A stretch of DNA of 52,558 bases, from assembly GCA_040389005.1 (NCBI GenBank), contig JAZKAS010000006.1, positions 1 through 52,558 of the forward strand, read 5' to 3'. The notes under the pieces were generated by a model. That model was not told the DNA's origin and did no database searches. It worked only from the letters and a program-made list of their open reading frames with translations. This document shows positions 34,187 through 42,386 of this stretch, in pieces (position 1 is the first letter of the stretch; every line of letters begins with the position of its first letter). The translations under genes and the position numbers were made by a program. The stretch is from JAGOUN01 sp040389005. GTDB lineage: Bacteria; Pseudomonadota; Gammaproteobacteria; JAGOUN01.

Positions 34187-35238
34187 GGAAATTCTCTCGC
34201 AAGTTGCATTAATAATTTTTTTATCGGTGCCGGAACGCCTTTGGGTAAAGGATTGTGTGGATTATGCCAGAGTATTGAGGTGTTGGACATAGCGCGTGTA
34301 CTTGTGCTTTTAACGAGATGTTGGACGGGGGTCGCAATTAATTTAAAATGACTAAATATATGTTTAATCGGATCAAGTGCTTGGGTTTTGTTTTTTGTGC
34401 TTAAACCAAAATTATTTAAATAAGAAAATGGCAGGTCAGGAGTAGTCGTTTCAGGCAAGCTCCATAATCCTCCCCAAATACCTGCTTCGGGTCTTCGTTC
34501 TAATAAAATTTCGTTTTTTTGATTTTTTAATAAAAGAAAAAAAATATGTTTTGTTGGCAATGATTTTTTTGGAGATGGATTGGGGTAAAGCGCCGTTTCA
34601 TTTTGTTCGAATGCCAGGCATTCACTTGAAACAGGGCATTCAATACATTTAGGTTTGCTACGCGTGCACACGGTTGCACCTAAATCCATAATGGCTTGTG
34701 TGTAATCAGCAATATATCGGCTTGTCGGTGTATAAGCTTCTGCGATTGCCCATAATTTTTTTTCAATGTCGGGTTTTCCTGGCCAACCAGCCACTGTATG
34801 TAGGCGTGCCAGCACGCGTTTGACATTGCCATCTAGAATAGTAAGCGCTTGTTTTTCACTAAATGCGAGTATGGCGCTTGCGGTTGAGCGACCAATGCCC
34901 GGAAGTTCTATTATTTTTTCTACATCAGATGGAAATTTTCCGTAATAATTATTTTGAATGATGATTGCAGTTTTATGCAAGTTTCTTGCGCGTGTGTAAT
35001 AACCTAATCCCGCCCATAACGCGAGTACGGAGTCAAGTGATGCGCTTGCAAGTGATGCGATGTCAGGAAAATTTTCCATAAAACGCAAGTAATACGGAAT
35101 GACTGTTTTAACCTGCGTTTGTTGTAGCATGATTTCAGAAATCCAAACACGATAAGCTGTTTTATTCTGTTGCCAAGGTAAATCTTTTCGTCCTTGTTTT
35201 TTGTACCACGCTAAAATTTTTCGAGTAAAATCGTGCAA
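34183..35238 (-). CDS. mutY: Adenine DNA glycosylase
   Basis: Removes adenine mispaired with 8-oxoguanine. The 351-residue protein has the helix-hairpin-helix with ELPGIGRSTASAILAF, the catalytic Asp in TILDGNVKRVLAR, the [4Fe-4S] cysteines CTRSKPKCIECPVSSEC, and a C-terminal Nudix-like 8-oxoG recognition domain (ERRPEAGIWGGLWSLPE). Length is typical. It sits between asmA-like and yggX genes, 2 nt from the former. Confidence 0.96.
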   Translation of the reverse strand: MHDFTRKILAWYKKQGRKDLPWQQNKTAYRVWISEIMLQQTQVKTVIPYYLRFMENFPDIASLASASLDSVLALWAGLGYYTRARNLHKTAIIIQNNYYGKFPSDVEKIIELPGIGRSTASAILAFSEKQALTILDGNVKRVLARLHTVAGWPGKPDIEKKLWAIAEAYTPTSRYIADYTQAIMDLGATVCTRSKPKCIECPVSSECLAFEQNETALYPNPSPKKSLPTKHIFFLLLKNQKNEILLERRPEAGIWGGLWSLPETTTPDLPFSYLNNFGLSTKNKTQALDPIKHIFSHFKLIATPVQHLVKSTSTRAMSNTSILWHNPHNPLPKGVPAPIKKLLMQLAREFP

Positions 35239-35240
35239 GC

Positions 35241-36275
35241 TTATAGTCCCTGGATTAACACATTAAATTTATTTTTTATTTTTCCTTCATTCGCTTTTAA
35301 TAGCGTGCCAAGAGATTGCGTTAAATCCACGCTGACGCTAGGCGAAGCAATTTTTCCTGAAATAGTGACAGGAAGGGCGATGTTTTTAGTTTGTTGCGAG
35401 CGTGTATAAAATACATTGAGTTTAATATTTAACGTTTGATTATTTAAATTAATAGGGCCGGAACCATCAGCGCGATAATTTTTTGCAAGCAAAGTAAGGG
35501 TGGTTGTGGCAATGCCATTCTTAATAGGCGCTTTTATTTTTAATTGATCAAAAAAATCAGCGCCTTCGACAGGTAAATTCGGTATAACGCTGCCTAAATG
35601 AATAGTAAGCAATTTTCCGTTTACAACTTCCAGTGACAGATCGCCATTTAAGTTTTTAATAAATTGTTCGGCATTGATGCCTTGGCTCGTTAACGTTGTT
35701 GTTGCATTCATTTTTCCTGAAATGCTAGCTTTTTGTGTGAGATCAGCAAATAAGCTTGCTGCTTCAATATCACTCGCATTTAAGTTCATCGCAAATTTTG
35801 GTGTTGCGTTGCTTAAATCAACACTTGCTTTACCTTGAATATGTCCTTGATAAAATTGTGATTGAAAATCTGTTAAATAAAGTATGTTATCTTTGTATTC
35901 AAGATGTGCGTCACCTTTTGAAAAATGTAATTGATTTTGTTGAAAGTCTTGAAAACTAAAATCGATGGAAACCAGTTTTTTTAATAAAGGCAGAAGCGCC
36001 ATGCTGATGTGAGGATTTTCAATTGCCATCACTTGTTTTTTTTCGGCGGAAAAAAAGGTGATTTTATCAAGATCGAGACTGGGGCGAAGAGAATATTGCC
36101 AGTGCAATTCTCCATCAATCACAACATGATAGCCTGTGGCGGCTTCGAGTTTTTGCGTAATTGCGGTTTTGGAAATATTAGCAGTGATCATTTTTTCTGC
36201 TACGAGATAAGCAGCACAAAAAATAATAACCACACAGACGATAATGCTAACCAGTACTTTTTTAGATCTTGACAT
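35241..36275 (-). CDS. AsmA-family protein
   Basis: 344 residues with one N-terminal membrane anchor (about residues 5-26) and a long beta-rich periplasmic part. The family's C-terminal section is visible (NLNGDLSLEVVNGKLL, then GSGPINLNNQTLNIKL). AsmA-like proteins are linked to outer-membrane lipid homeostasis and are thought to form lipid-transfer bridges. E. coli AsmA is about 617 residues, so this is a short version. I chose the ATG at 36275, with AGG 8 nt upstream. Upstream in-frame starts up to 36371 overlap the divergent exonuclease gene and add no homology. Confidence 0.8.
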   Translation of the reverse strand: MSRSKKVLVSIIVCVVIIFCAAYLVAEKMITANISKTAITQKLEAATGYHVVIDGELHWQYSLRPSLDLDKITFFSAEKKQVMAIENPHISMALLPLLKKLVSIDFSFQDFQQNQLHFSKGDAHLEYKDNILYLTDFQSQFYQGHIQGKASVDLSNATPKFAMNLNASDIEAASLFADLTQKASISGKMNATTTLTSQGINAEQFIKNLNGDLSLEVVNGKLLTIHLGSVIPNLPVEGADFFDQLKIKAPIKNGIATTTLTLLAKNYRADGSGPINLNNQTLNIKLNVFYTRSQQTKNIALPVTISGKIASPSVSVDLTQSLGTLLKANEGKIKNKFNVLIQGL

Positions 36276-36364
36276 AAAAATAACCTTAATGCTCATTAAT
36301 TGTTTGCGACAAGTCAGGAAGTATTTTACCATAGCGCCCATGATTAATCCCACTAAAGTAATTG

Positions 36365-37141
36365 ATGGCACGTATTATCACGCTCAATGTTAATGGTATT
36401 CGTTCAGCGGCACGCAAAGGTGTATTTGAGTGGTTGCTTACTCAAAATGCCGATGTGATTTGCTTTCAAGAAACGAAAGCGCAAGCTCACCAACTGAACG
36501 ATGACGCTTATCGTTTGCTCGGATATGAGCGCTATTTTCACGACGCGCAAAAACGCGGTTATAGTGGCGTGGCGATTTATAGTAAGCATGTGCCGCGCAA
36601 AGTAACGGTAGGTTTGGGATGGCCTGAGGCAGATAATGAAGGGCGCTATATTCAGCTCGACTTTGAGAATATCAGTGTTGCGTCGGTATACTTTCCTTCG
36701 GGGACGAGTGGCGATGCGCGTCAAGCAGTTAAGTTTGATTTTTTAAAGCGATTTATAGATCATTTAAATGCTATTGAAGCGGATAAAAAACGTATGATTT
36801 TTTGTGCGGATGTGAATATTGCACACAAGCAAATTGATATCAAAAATTGGCAGGCGAATCAAAAAAATTCTGGTTTTTTACCAGAAGAGCGTGCGTGGAT
36901 GGATGATTTAATTGAGAAGCGCGGCTTTGTTGATTGTTTTAGAAAGCGAAATCAGGCGCCTCACGAATACTCTTGGTGGTCAAATCGAGGGCAGGCGCGT
37001 GCCAATAATGTGGGGTGGCGGCTTGACTATCAATTGGCTACGCCTTCTTTACATTCTGATGTTGTGTCGGCTGAAATTTATCGAGAAAAACGCTTTTCAG
37101 ATCATGCGCCCGTCGTGATTGAATATAGTTTTGAACTATAA
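36365..37141 (+). CDS. xth: Exodeoxyribonuclease III / AP endonuclease
   Basis: An EEP-family base-excision repair nuclease of 258 residues. Motifs are ITLNVNGIRSAARKG, the metal-binding Glu in CFQETKAQ, YSGVAIYSK, FCADVNIAHKQIDIKN, YSWWSNRG and the terminal catalytic FSDHAPVV. It acts at abasic sites and 3' blocks. It is divergent from the asmA-mutY-yggX group, of which mutY is also a base-excision gene. The ATG at 36365 is preferred; a TTG lies just before it. Confidence 0.94.
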   Translation: MARIITLNVNGIRSAARKGVFEWLLTQNADVICFQETKAQAHQLNDDAYRLLGYERYFHDAQKRGYSGVAIYSKHVPRKVTVGLGWPEADNEGRYIQLDFENISVASVYFPSGTSGDARQAVKFDFLKRFIDHLNAIEADKKRMIFCADVNIAHKQIDIKNWQANQKNSGFLPEERAWMDDLIEKRGFVDCFRKRNQAPHEYSWWSNRGQARANNVGWRLDYQLATPSLHSDVVSAEIYREKRFSDHAPVVIEYSFEL

Positions 37142-37320
37142 CTAGTTGATTTATATTAAGTTTATTTATTTTCATTTTATGAGTTCTTTTAAGTCTCCCT
37201 TAATTGCGCTGCGATACAATTTATAAAAATTATACGCCCTCTTGGGTAATGCGACGAGGCAATTAAGGTGAATAAGAATCAGGTATCAGGTGTGACTCAG
37301 GGAATTGGAGGAGTGTGGTG

Positions 37321-38010
37321 ATGTCTTTGTTTGAAAATAGTCCGCCACGTGTGGATGCAAATGTGGCTTCTATTGATTTTTCTGCGCCTGAAGTGTTAAC
37401 AGCCATTGCACAGATTGAAAATAATGAAATGTTGTTTGTGCAATTGCAACGTGCGAAAGACATTCCGTCACAATTTTTACCAGAAAGTAAGGATTATTGT
37501 TTAGTAGTGTCGGATACTCCTGCGCACACAGGCGAGCTTTCTTCTGAGGTAATGAATCAGATTAATGCCTTTGCACGCGCGCATATTGCTGATCCGAAAC
37601 ATGCACGTTGGTTATTGGTGCATACTTGGCCGGCGAACAGCGATCGCCCTCAATCGACATTAGTGTGCTTTATTCAGCATTTTGAACCGAATGCTTTAGT
37701 CGATAATACCGAAGGTGCTGGCGTTGCAAATCAGATTGTCGCTGCCTTACAAGCTTTACAAGGAGAGGGCTTGGTGACAACTAATATCAACTACGAATTA
37801 ATTCGAAAAATGAGCAAGAATTTTGGTGTATTATTTGGCGGTTCTTTTTCGGATTTAGCAAATCGATTGCGCGTGCATTCTGTTGATCAATCAGTCCGCA
37901 AGAGCGAAAAAGTAGCTCATGAAAAAGGGCTATTTACGCCTGCACCAGCGCCTGCTGCGAGCCTTGGATTGGGTGGTGTTTCTGATTCTATTGAAGACGA
38001 GAATCCTTAG
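37321..38010 (+). CDS. Unknown protein
   Basis: 229 residues, no recognised family. The start is well supported: ATG with GGAGGAG about 8 nt upstream. The middle looks like a compact alpha/beta domain (WLLVHTWPA, STLVCFIQHFEPNALV). The C-terminal 40 residues are low-complexity (APAPAASLGLGG) and end in an acidic stretch (SIEDENP). No signal peptide or membrane helix is present. It lies between xth and rph, just before the Dot/Icm genes. An acidic C-terminus is seen in many Dot/Icm substrates, but that is weak evidence. Confidence 0.65.
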   Translation: MSLFENSPPRVDANVASIDFSAPEVLTAIAQIENNEMLFVQLQRAKDIPSQFLPESKDYCLVVSDTPAHTGELSSEVMNQINAFARAHIADPKHARWLLVHTWPANSDRPQSTLVCFIQHFEPNALVDNTEGAGVANQIVAALQALQGEGLVTTNINYELIRKMSKNFGVLFGGSFSDLANRLRVHSVDQSVRKSEKVAHEKGLFTPAPAPAASLGLGGVSDSIEDENP

Positions 38011-38034
38011 ACTCGATTAAGCCAATTTTTTCTA

Positions 38035-38071
38035 TAGGGTGGATTGCGCGGAGCACCGCTAATCCACTCTA
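38035..38071. repeat. Short palindromic repeat, family B, copy 1
   Basis: TAGGGTGGATTGCGCGGAGC then ACCGCTAATCCACTCTA: TAG.GTGGATT pairs with AATCCAC.CTA around a short middle. It lies between the unknown gene at 37321 and the convergent rph. It is related to the copy at 48007 and could also act as a terminator hairpin. Confidence 0.7.
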
Positions 38072-38096
38072 CTTCAGATCAATGCATTTTTCGAGT

Positions 38097-38810
38097 TCAT
38101 GAAATCGCTTTTCTTTGTATTTCAAACAATTCTTTCGTACCGGCTTGTGCGAGCTCGATCATCGCGTTCAGTTCGATTTGAGTGAACGGTGTTTTCTCAG
38201 CCGTTCCCTGAATTTCAATAAAGCTGCCATTTTCTGCCATGACAATATTCATATCGGTTTCTGCTTTAGAATCTTCTGCATAATCGAGATCGAGAACTGC
38301 TTGGCCTTGATGAATACCGACAGAAACAGAAGCAACTAGAAAACGCATTGGGTTTCGTTTAATAATTTTTTTCTCTAATAAATGCGTGATGGCATCATGT
38401 ACGGCGATACACGCGCCTGTGATAGAAGCAGTTCGAGTGCCGCCATCGGCTTGGATAACATCGCAGTCGATAAATAAAGTGTTTTCTTCAAGAGCGGTAA
38501 GGTCGAGGCAGGTGCGTAAAGAGCGTCCAATCAAGCGTTGAATTTCTTGTGTGCGTCCGGATTGCTTTCCAGCGGCTGCTTCACGTTTCATGCGTGTGTG
38601 GGTTGAGCGAGGCAACATGCCATATTCCGCTGTGACCCAACCGGTTTTTGAACCTTTTAGAAAAGAAGGTACGCCTTCTTGAATGCTCGCAGTACAAATG
38701 ACTTTGGTATCACCATACTCAACAAGCACTGCACCCTCTGCGTGCTTAAGATAGTTTCGCGTAATACGGATAGGGCGTAATTGAGAAGAGTGACGTTCAC
38801 TGGGTCGCAT
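38097..38810 (-). CDS. rph: Ribonuclease PH
   Basis: A phosphorolytic 3'-5' exonuclease that trims tRNA precursors. 237 residues: MRPSERHSSQLRPI at the N-terminus, GWVTAEYGMLPRSTHTR, GRTQEIQRLIGRSLR, and IDCDVIQADGGTRTASITGA with the phosphate and metal residues. The ATG at 38810 has GGAG 6 nt upstream; the ATG at 38822 would place that site inside the gene. It lies between the unknown gene at 37321 and icmX. Confidence 0.96.
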   Translation of the reverse strand: MRPSERHSSQLRPIRITRNYLKHAEGAVLVEYGDTKVICTASIQEGVPSFLKGSKTGWVTAEYGMLPRSTHTRMKREAAAGKQSGRTQEIQRLIGRSLRTCLDLTALEENTLFIDCDVIQADGGTRTASITGACIAVHDAITHLLEKKIIKRNPMRFLVASVSVGIHQGQAVLDLDYAEDSKAETDMNIVMAENGSFIEIQGTAEKTPFTQIELNAMIELAQAGTKELFEIQRKAIS

Positions 38811-38838
38811 GTAAAGCTCCATAAGAGTTATGATAAAG

Positions 38839-39855
38839 TTAAAATTTTTTCAAATCAGGCATATTCGCCAGTGCTTGAGAAGTTGACTGAAGCGTCGTTA
38901 GTGTCATGGTCGTTTGTACCGAGTTCATAATTAAAATTCTTCGCAGGTCTTCTTCGATTCGCGATAGCATTAAAAAACAGCTTCCTAGCAGTACCGTTTG
39001 TTCTTTGAGCAGCCCCCACATACCCATGCTGCCAATTTCTTCGTACCATTTTGGGTTTTCAATTTTTTGAGATGCGATATACGTAAATAGTCCCGATTCG
39101 CTGATCGTGCTGCCGCCACTATAATTTTCAAGTGGGCCATCAATAAGAGGTTGCGGGGTGTTTAAGCCATAGATATAGGCGAAGTTATCTGTAATGGCTG
39201 ATTGTATCGCGCTGTAAGTATAATAGGCGCTTACGACACTGCGAACACTTTTCTTGCCTGGATCAGGGTCTTTGTCATCAATTTTATCTGTGAGCCAGCT
39301 GCCAGGAGCTTGTGCTGTACTCATCGCTGCTCCTGAGGCGAGCATAATATAGTTTCGTGCTGCTTCTTGCTGCTCCGGGCTGTAGTAACCCGGTATGCTA
39401 GGATTCACATAAAGTGCTGCAATAGAAGTATTGTTAGCGTCAAAACTTGTAGCGCTACCGTCTTCTTTGAGTAAATAATTTTTAAAGATAGCTTGGTAAT
39501 TATTGCTTAGCGTAGCGTTAGTGCTGGAGCTGCCTTGGTAGGCTTTTTCTACGTCGTGCAACAATGTTTGCTGCGCGTTAAAGCTGCTGTTTTGAGCATT
39601 ATTAATATTGGTGAGAGCTACTTGCGTATTGCCAAGAGAGGGAAGCTCGCTGAAAAGAGCATTCGTGAGAAGCTCAAGAATGCTATAAAGTTCAGTCGTG
39701 GTGGTGGCGGTATTGGTGCTGATGGTTTGGGCGCTTGTATTCAGGGTGCTAAGTTGCGAGCAGGTATCACATGAGGTGCTTTGAGCTTTGGCGCTAATAG
39801 GTAAGTATAATAAACTGGCAAGCATTGTATGGGCTAGAAATTGTTTTGTGTTCAT
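38839..39855 (-). CDS. icmX: IcmX, Dot/Icm secretion system periplasmic protein
   Basis: IcmX is a soluble periplasmic component needed for Dot/Icm function. The protein is 338 residues with a Sec signal peptide (MNTKQFLAHTMLASLLYLPI, cut near AKAQS). A Ser/Thr/Asn-rich N-terminal part and a conserved C-terminal part (IASQKIENPKWYEEI, VLLGSCFLMLSRIEEDLRR) follow. It is shorter than the Legionella protein (about 466). The start at 39855 has AAGGA 9 nt upstream. Identification rests on this pattern and on the position after icmW; similarity in the N-terminal half is low. The small secreted protein just upstream may supply part of the missing length. Confidence 0.82.
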   Translation of the reverse strand: MNTKQFLAHTMLASLLYLPISAKAQSTSCDTCSQLSTLNTSAQTISTNTATTTTELYSILELLTNALFSELPSLGNTQVALTNINNAQNSSFNAQQTLLHDVEKAYQGSSSTNATLSNNYQAIFKNYLLKEDGSATSFDANNTSIAALYVNPSIPGYYSPEQQEAARNYIMLASGAAMSTAQAPGSWLTDKIDDKDPDPGKKSVRSVVSAYYTYSAIQSAITDNFAYIYGLNTPQPLIDGPLENYSGGSTISESGLFTYIASQKIENPKWYEEIGSMGMWGLLKEQTVLLGSCFLMLSRIEEDLRRILIMNSVQTTMTLTTLQSTSQALANMPDLKKF

Positions 39856-39875
39856 TGCATTTTTTCCTTGTAGTA

Positions 39876-40250
39876 TCAATGAGCGATTATAAAAGCGTTT
39901 GAGTTAGCAGAGCCCCATAGACTATCTTGTTGGGGTGTTGCCGGTGGTGTCGGCTGCGCTGCTGCTGTCGGCTGCGCTGCTGCTGTCGGCTGCGTTGCTG
40001 CTGGATTGGTATTGAAAGATGCGGCCGGCGCATAATAAATGGGTGCAGATGGTGTTGCTTGAGCGCTTGGCGTTGGAGTCGTCGGTGTGTTTGCAGTGGG
40101 GCAACTGCAAGGAGATGAGAGTGATGGGCTGTTGGATCGATTCGTTTCTGCCATTTTTTTATTAAAATCGGCGGCGCTTAAGCTGAATGTTGTGATGGGG
40201 GTAATGCTTGCTATCATTAAAAAAAGAAATATTCGCAGCAGAGTGATCAT
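39876..40250 (-). CDS. Small secreted Pro/Ala/Gln-rich protein between icmW and icmX
   Basis: 124 residues with an N-terminal signal peptide (about MITLLRIFLFLMIASITPIT through FSLSA). A Ser-rich stretch with a CSC pair follows, then a low-complexity tail with repeats of TAAAQP encoded by an 18-bp tandem repeat. It starts inside the icmW stop codon (TAATG, 1-nt overlap), so it is translationally coupled to icmW, and icmX begins 20 nt after its end. It is therefore probably an exported part of the Dot/Icm envelope complex, or a detached N-terminal portion of a longer icmX. I know of no named homolog. Confidence 0.7.
   Translation of the reverse strand: MITLLRIFLFLMIASITPITTFSLSAADFNKKMAETNRSNSPSLSSPCSCPTANTPTTPTPSAQATPSAPIYYAPAASFNTNPAATQPTAAAQPTAAAQPTPPATPQQDSLWGSANSNAFIIAH
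39949..40002. repeat. 18-bp tandem repeat, three units, inside the small secreted gene
   Basis: Three adjacent copies of GTCGGCTGCGCTGCTGCT (the third with one change) encode AAAQPT units on the minus strand. Copy number could vary by slippage without breaking the frame, since each unit is six codons. Confidence 0.9.
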
Positions 40251-40690
40251 TATTCGTTCTCCAAGGCGCGCAGGATGAGTGAAAAACGAGCCGGGGAGAA
40301 TACACGTGTCAGTAATCTTAAGCGCTCGAACACGATATTCCTTCTCAAAAATAGCGCGATGAGTGTATTGCTTGGGCTTTTTTCTTCTGCATACATTAAA
40401 AGTTTAGAAGCAGAGCCTGGTTCGATGGTATCAACGGCTTGTAAAATACGTAACAAGCGAGGCATTTTTAGAAACGTGGCGAGTTTAATAAAGTTTTCTT
40501 CTTCACTGACTTTGAATGTTGTCAGGGTTTCAAGTGCGTCACCGAGTTTATCAATTGCAGCTTCGAGTTGCGGATCCCCGTCTTTGGTCCAATCTTCAAC
40601 GCTTTCCATAAAAGCAACCACGCGATAAATCATGGGATCATTAAATTGATTCCAATATTCATGAGCAGCTTGTAGATCAAGTTTTGGCAT
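40250..40690 (-). CDS. icmW: IcmW, Dot/Icm coupling-complex chaperone
   Basis: IcmW is the small acidic adaptor that pairs with IcmS and delivers effectors to the DotL coupling complex. 146 residues (Legionella 151), with the strongly conserved YRVVAFMESVEDWTKDGDP near residue 23, ILQAVDTIEPGSASKLL, and the C-terminal RRNIVFERLRLLTRVF. It is divergent from icmV, as in Legionella. Its stop codon overlaps the start of the following small gene. Its partner IcmS is encoded at 44248 in the same window. Confidence 0.96.
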   Translation of the reverse strand: MPKLDLQAAHEYWNQFNDPMIYRVVAFMESVEDWTKDGDPQLEAAIDKLGDALETLTTFKVSEEENFIKLATFLKMPRLLRILQAVDTIEPGSASKLLMYAEEKSPSNTLIALFLRRNIVFERLRLLTRVFSPARFSLILRALENE

Positions 40691-40777
40691 AAAGAAAGCA
40701 CGCTCCGTGTAAGATACCTATATTGTAACGATATCTTGGGCAATGTAAACTGGTTGGACAATCGAATGGAGAGACCC
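40691..40777. promoter_or_regulatory. Divergent icmW-icmV intergenic region with an inverted repeat
   Basis: The 87 bp between the divergent starts contain AAGATA at 40711-40716 and its inverse TATCTT at 40732-40737, flanking a TATATTGTAACG core that offers A/T-rich -10 candidates in both directions. No tandem CTTAAT element is visible. It is a likely place for shared control, but the operator is only a suggestion. Confidence 0.3.
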
Positions 40778-41242
40778 ATGGCTAAAGCAAAAACGGAATC
40801 ACAGGCAAATCAGCCTAAAAAAAGAGGTTTTTTTCGAGGGCTAGCGAATACGTTTTTCGATGTGCCACGTTGGGTCAATGCTAAGCAATATGTTCAAACC
40901 AATAAAACGCTTTATGCAAAGATCAAAGATGTGTTTCGTATTGCGAAAGCGCAAAGAGAAGAAACGTTTGAAGCAGCGATGCATCGTATGAACTTGACTG
41001 AACAAGATTTAAAAGAGCGTATGGCGGCGAATCAGCGCGGCATCATCATTTTATTATCGTTTATCGGTATTTTATGTTTGTATGGTTTTTTTCTTATGTT
41101 CAAAGGCGCCGTGGCTGGAACGTTTGTTGTGTTAGCGGTGATTGCGCTGAGTGCGGTCCGCGCTTTTCAATATAGTTTTTGGAATTTTCAAATTAAAAAT
41201 AGACGATTGGGGTGTTCGTTTCAAGAGTGGTTGTCTAGATAG
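40778..41242 (+). CDS. icmV: IcmV, Dot/Icm secretion system inner-membrane protein
   Basis: 154 residues (Legionella 151). The conserved features are FFRGLANTFFDVPRWV near residue 18, a middle AMHRMNLTEQDLKER, two adjacent transmembrane helices at about 85-130, and a basic tail with FQIKNRRL and FQEWL. IcmV is an inner-membrane component of unclear exact function. The ATG at 40778 has GGAGAG just upstream. In Legionella dotA follows icmV; here the gene instead runs, with an 8-bp overlap, into the end of the convergent dotB, and no dotA is present. Confidence 0.95.
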   Translation: MAKAKTESQANQPKKRGFFRGLANTFFDVPRWVNAKQYVQTNKTLYAKIKDVFRIAKAQREETFEAAMHRMNLTEQDLKERMAANQRGIIILLSFIGILCLYGFFLMFKGAVAGTFVVLAVIALSAVRAFQYSFWNFQIKNRRLGCSFQEWLSR

Positions 41243-42386
41243 ATTGACCGTTATCCTGATCCATACTTTTATCAATTGATTGAATCAGTTGATAGGTGCG
41301 CTCAGAGATAACGCCTTGATCATAATAGTGTTGCGCATCTGTTAATATTGTTTGGCCATGTTTTTTTACCAGTGATCGTGTGACTGCAGTCACTTGTTCA
41401 ATGGGTGCTTTCAGTAGTTCATCGCGTATGTTTTCACTAAATACCAAAAATTCACGCAGCGCAACTTGTTTGCCGTCAACCGTCGGAACCAGTTTTTGCC
41501 AAATAAGCAGACGAATAGTTTCGAATAAATCGATTGTTCTTCCATAGCGCTCTGCAACAGGAAAAGTGTTAACCAAACGTCGAATTGTTTCAGAAACGCC
41601 ATTGCTATGAAGTGTGGTATAAACGGGATGACCTGTCATTGCTGCTTCCATGACGGCGCTGATAGTTTCAGGATCGCGTGATTCACCGACTAAAATTAAA
41701 TGCGGTTTGCGTCGCAAGGCATTGCGAACTCCTGCGGCAAAGCTGGGTAAATGTCGTGGAATTTCAGATTGTGAAATAATCGCGCTAGTCGTGTTAATAT
41801 GATCATAAACAAATTCGATCGGCGCTTCATAGGTTAAGATTTTTCGATTGCAATCCGGTTTTTCAGCAATGTGACGAATGATCGATGCGAGCAACGTACT
41901 TTTTCCTGAACCAGTGGCTCCGGTGACATATACAACGCCTTGGTCAGGTGCAATCGCATCAATAATCGCTTGCGGTAAATACATAGTTTCTAACAAAGGC
42001 GGATCAGTAGGAATGGTTCTCGCGGTAAGTTGAATGCCGCTGTGGCCTTCGACTAAACAGGCGGTTGCATTGATACGAAATCGAAAACGTTCTGAACGAC
42101 TGGGGCGAACTTCGTAATGTGTATCGACATCAGTGCCAGAGCTTAATTGCGCGGTACCATTGGGTCCATACATCACATTAAGCATTTCGCCGACTTCATT
42201 ATTGGCAAGCGGGCGCCGTGTGATTTTAACAATTTGTCCATAAATTTCAGCGCAAATCGGTTGATTCGTTTGCAACGTGATATCCGATGCCTTTAATTTG
42301 CTGCAATGAATGAGTATTTGCTCGAAAATAGTGTCCGTCAAGCGTAAGGGTTCATTGGGAAACAAAAAGTCTGTGGTCTCTGTCAT
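41235..42386 (-). CDS. dotB: DotB, Dot/Icm secretion ATPase
   Basis: A hexameric PilT/VirB11-like ATPase that docks on the inner-membrane complex to power effector transport. 383 residues (Legionella 377). The N-terminal PAS-like domain is followed by Walker A VTGATGSGKST near residue 160, an Asp box region ILTYEAPIEFVYD, Walker B LILVGESRDPET and the His box VYTTLHSNGVSETI. I chose the ATG at 42386, which overlaps the dotC stop as ATGA and implies translational coupling; an in-frame ATG at 42407 lies inside dotC. Confidence 0.97.
   Translation of the reverse strand: MTETTDFLFPNEPLRLTDTIFEQILIHCSKLKASDITLQTNQPICAEIYGQIVKITRRPLANNEVGEMLNVMYGPNGTAQLSSGTDVDTHYEVRPSRSERFRFRINATACLVEGHSGIQLTARTIPTDPPLLETMYLPQAIIDAIAPDQGVVYVTGATGSGKSTLLASIIRHIAEKPDCNRKILTYEAPIEFVYDHINTTSAIISQSEIPRHLPSFAAGVRNALRRKPHLILVGESRDPETISAVMEAAMTGHPVYTTLHSNGVSETIRRLVNTFPVAERYGRTIDLFETIRLLIWQKLVPTVDGKQVALREFLVFSENIRDELLKAPIEQVTAVTRSLVKKHGQTILTDAQHYYDQGVISERTYQLIQSIDKSMDQDNGQSI

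Noticed and set aside
39949..40002. Three direct repeats as a possible CRISPR fragment
   Set aside because: The units are adjacent without spacers, only 18 bp long, and lie in frame inside a coding sequence.
40711..40737. The AAGATA/TATCTT inverted repeat as a defined operator
   Set aside because: Six-base arms in an A/T-rich intergenic region are common by chance; it is kept only as part of the icmW-icmV region with low confidence.
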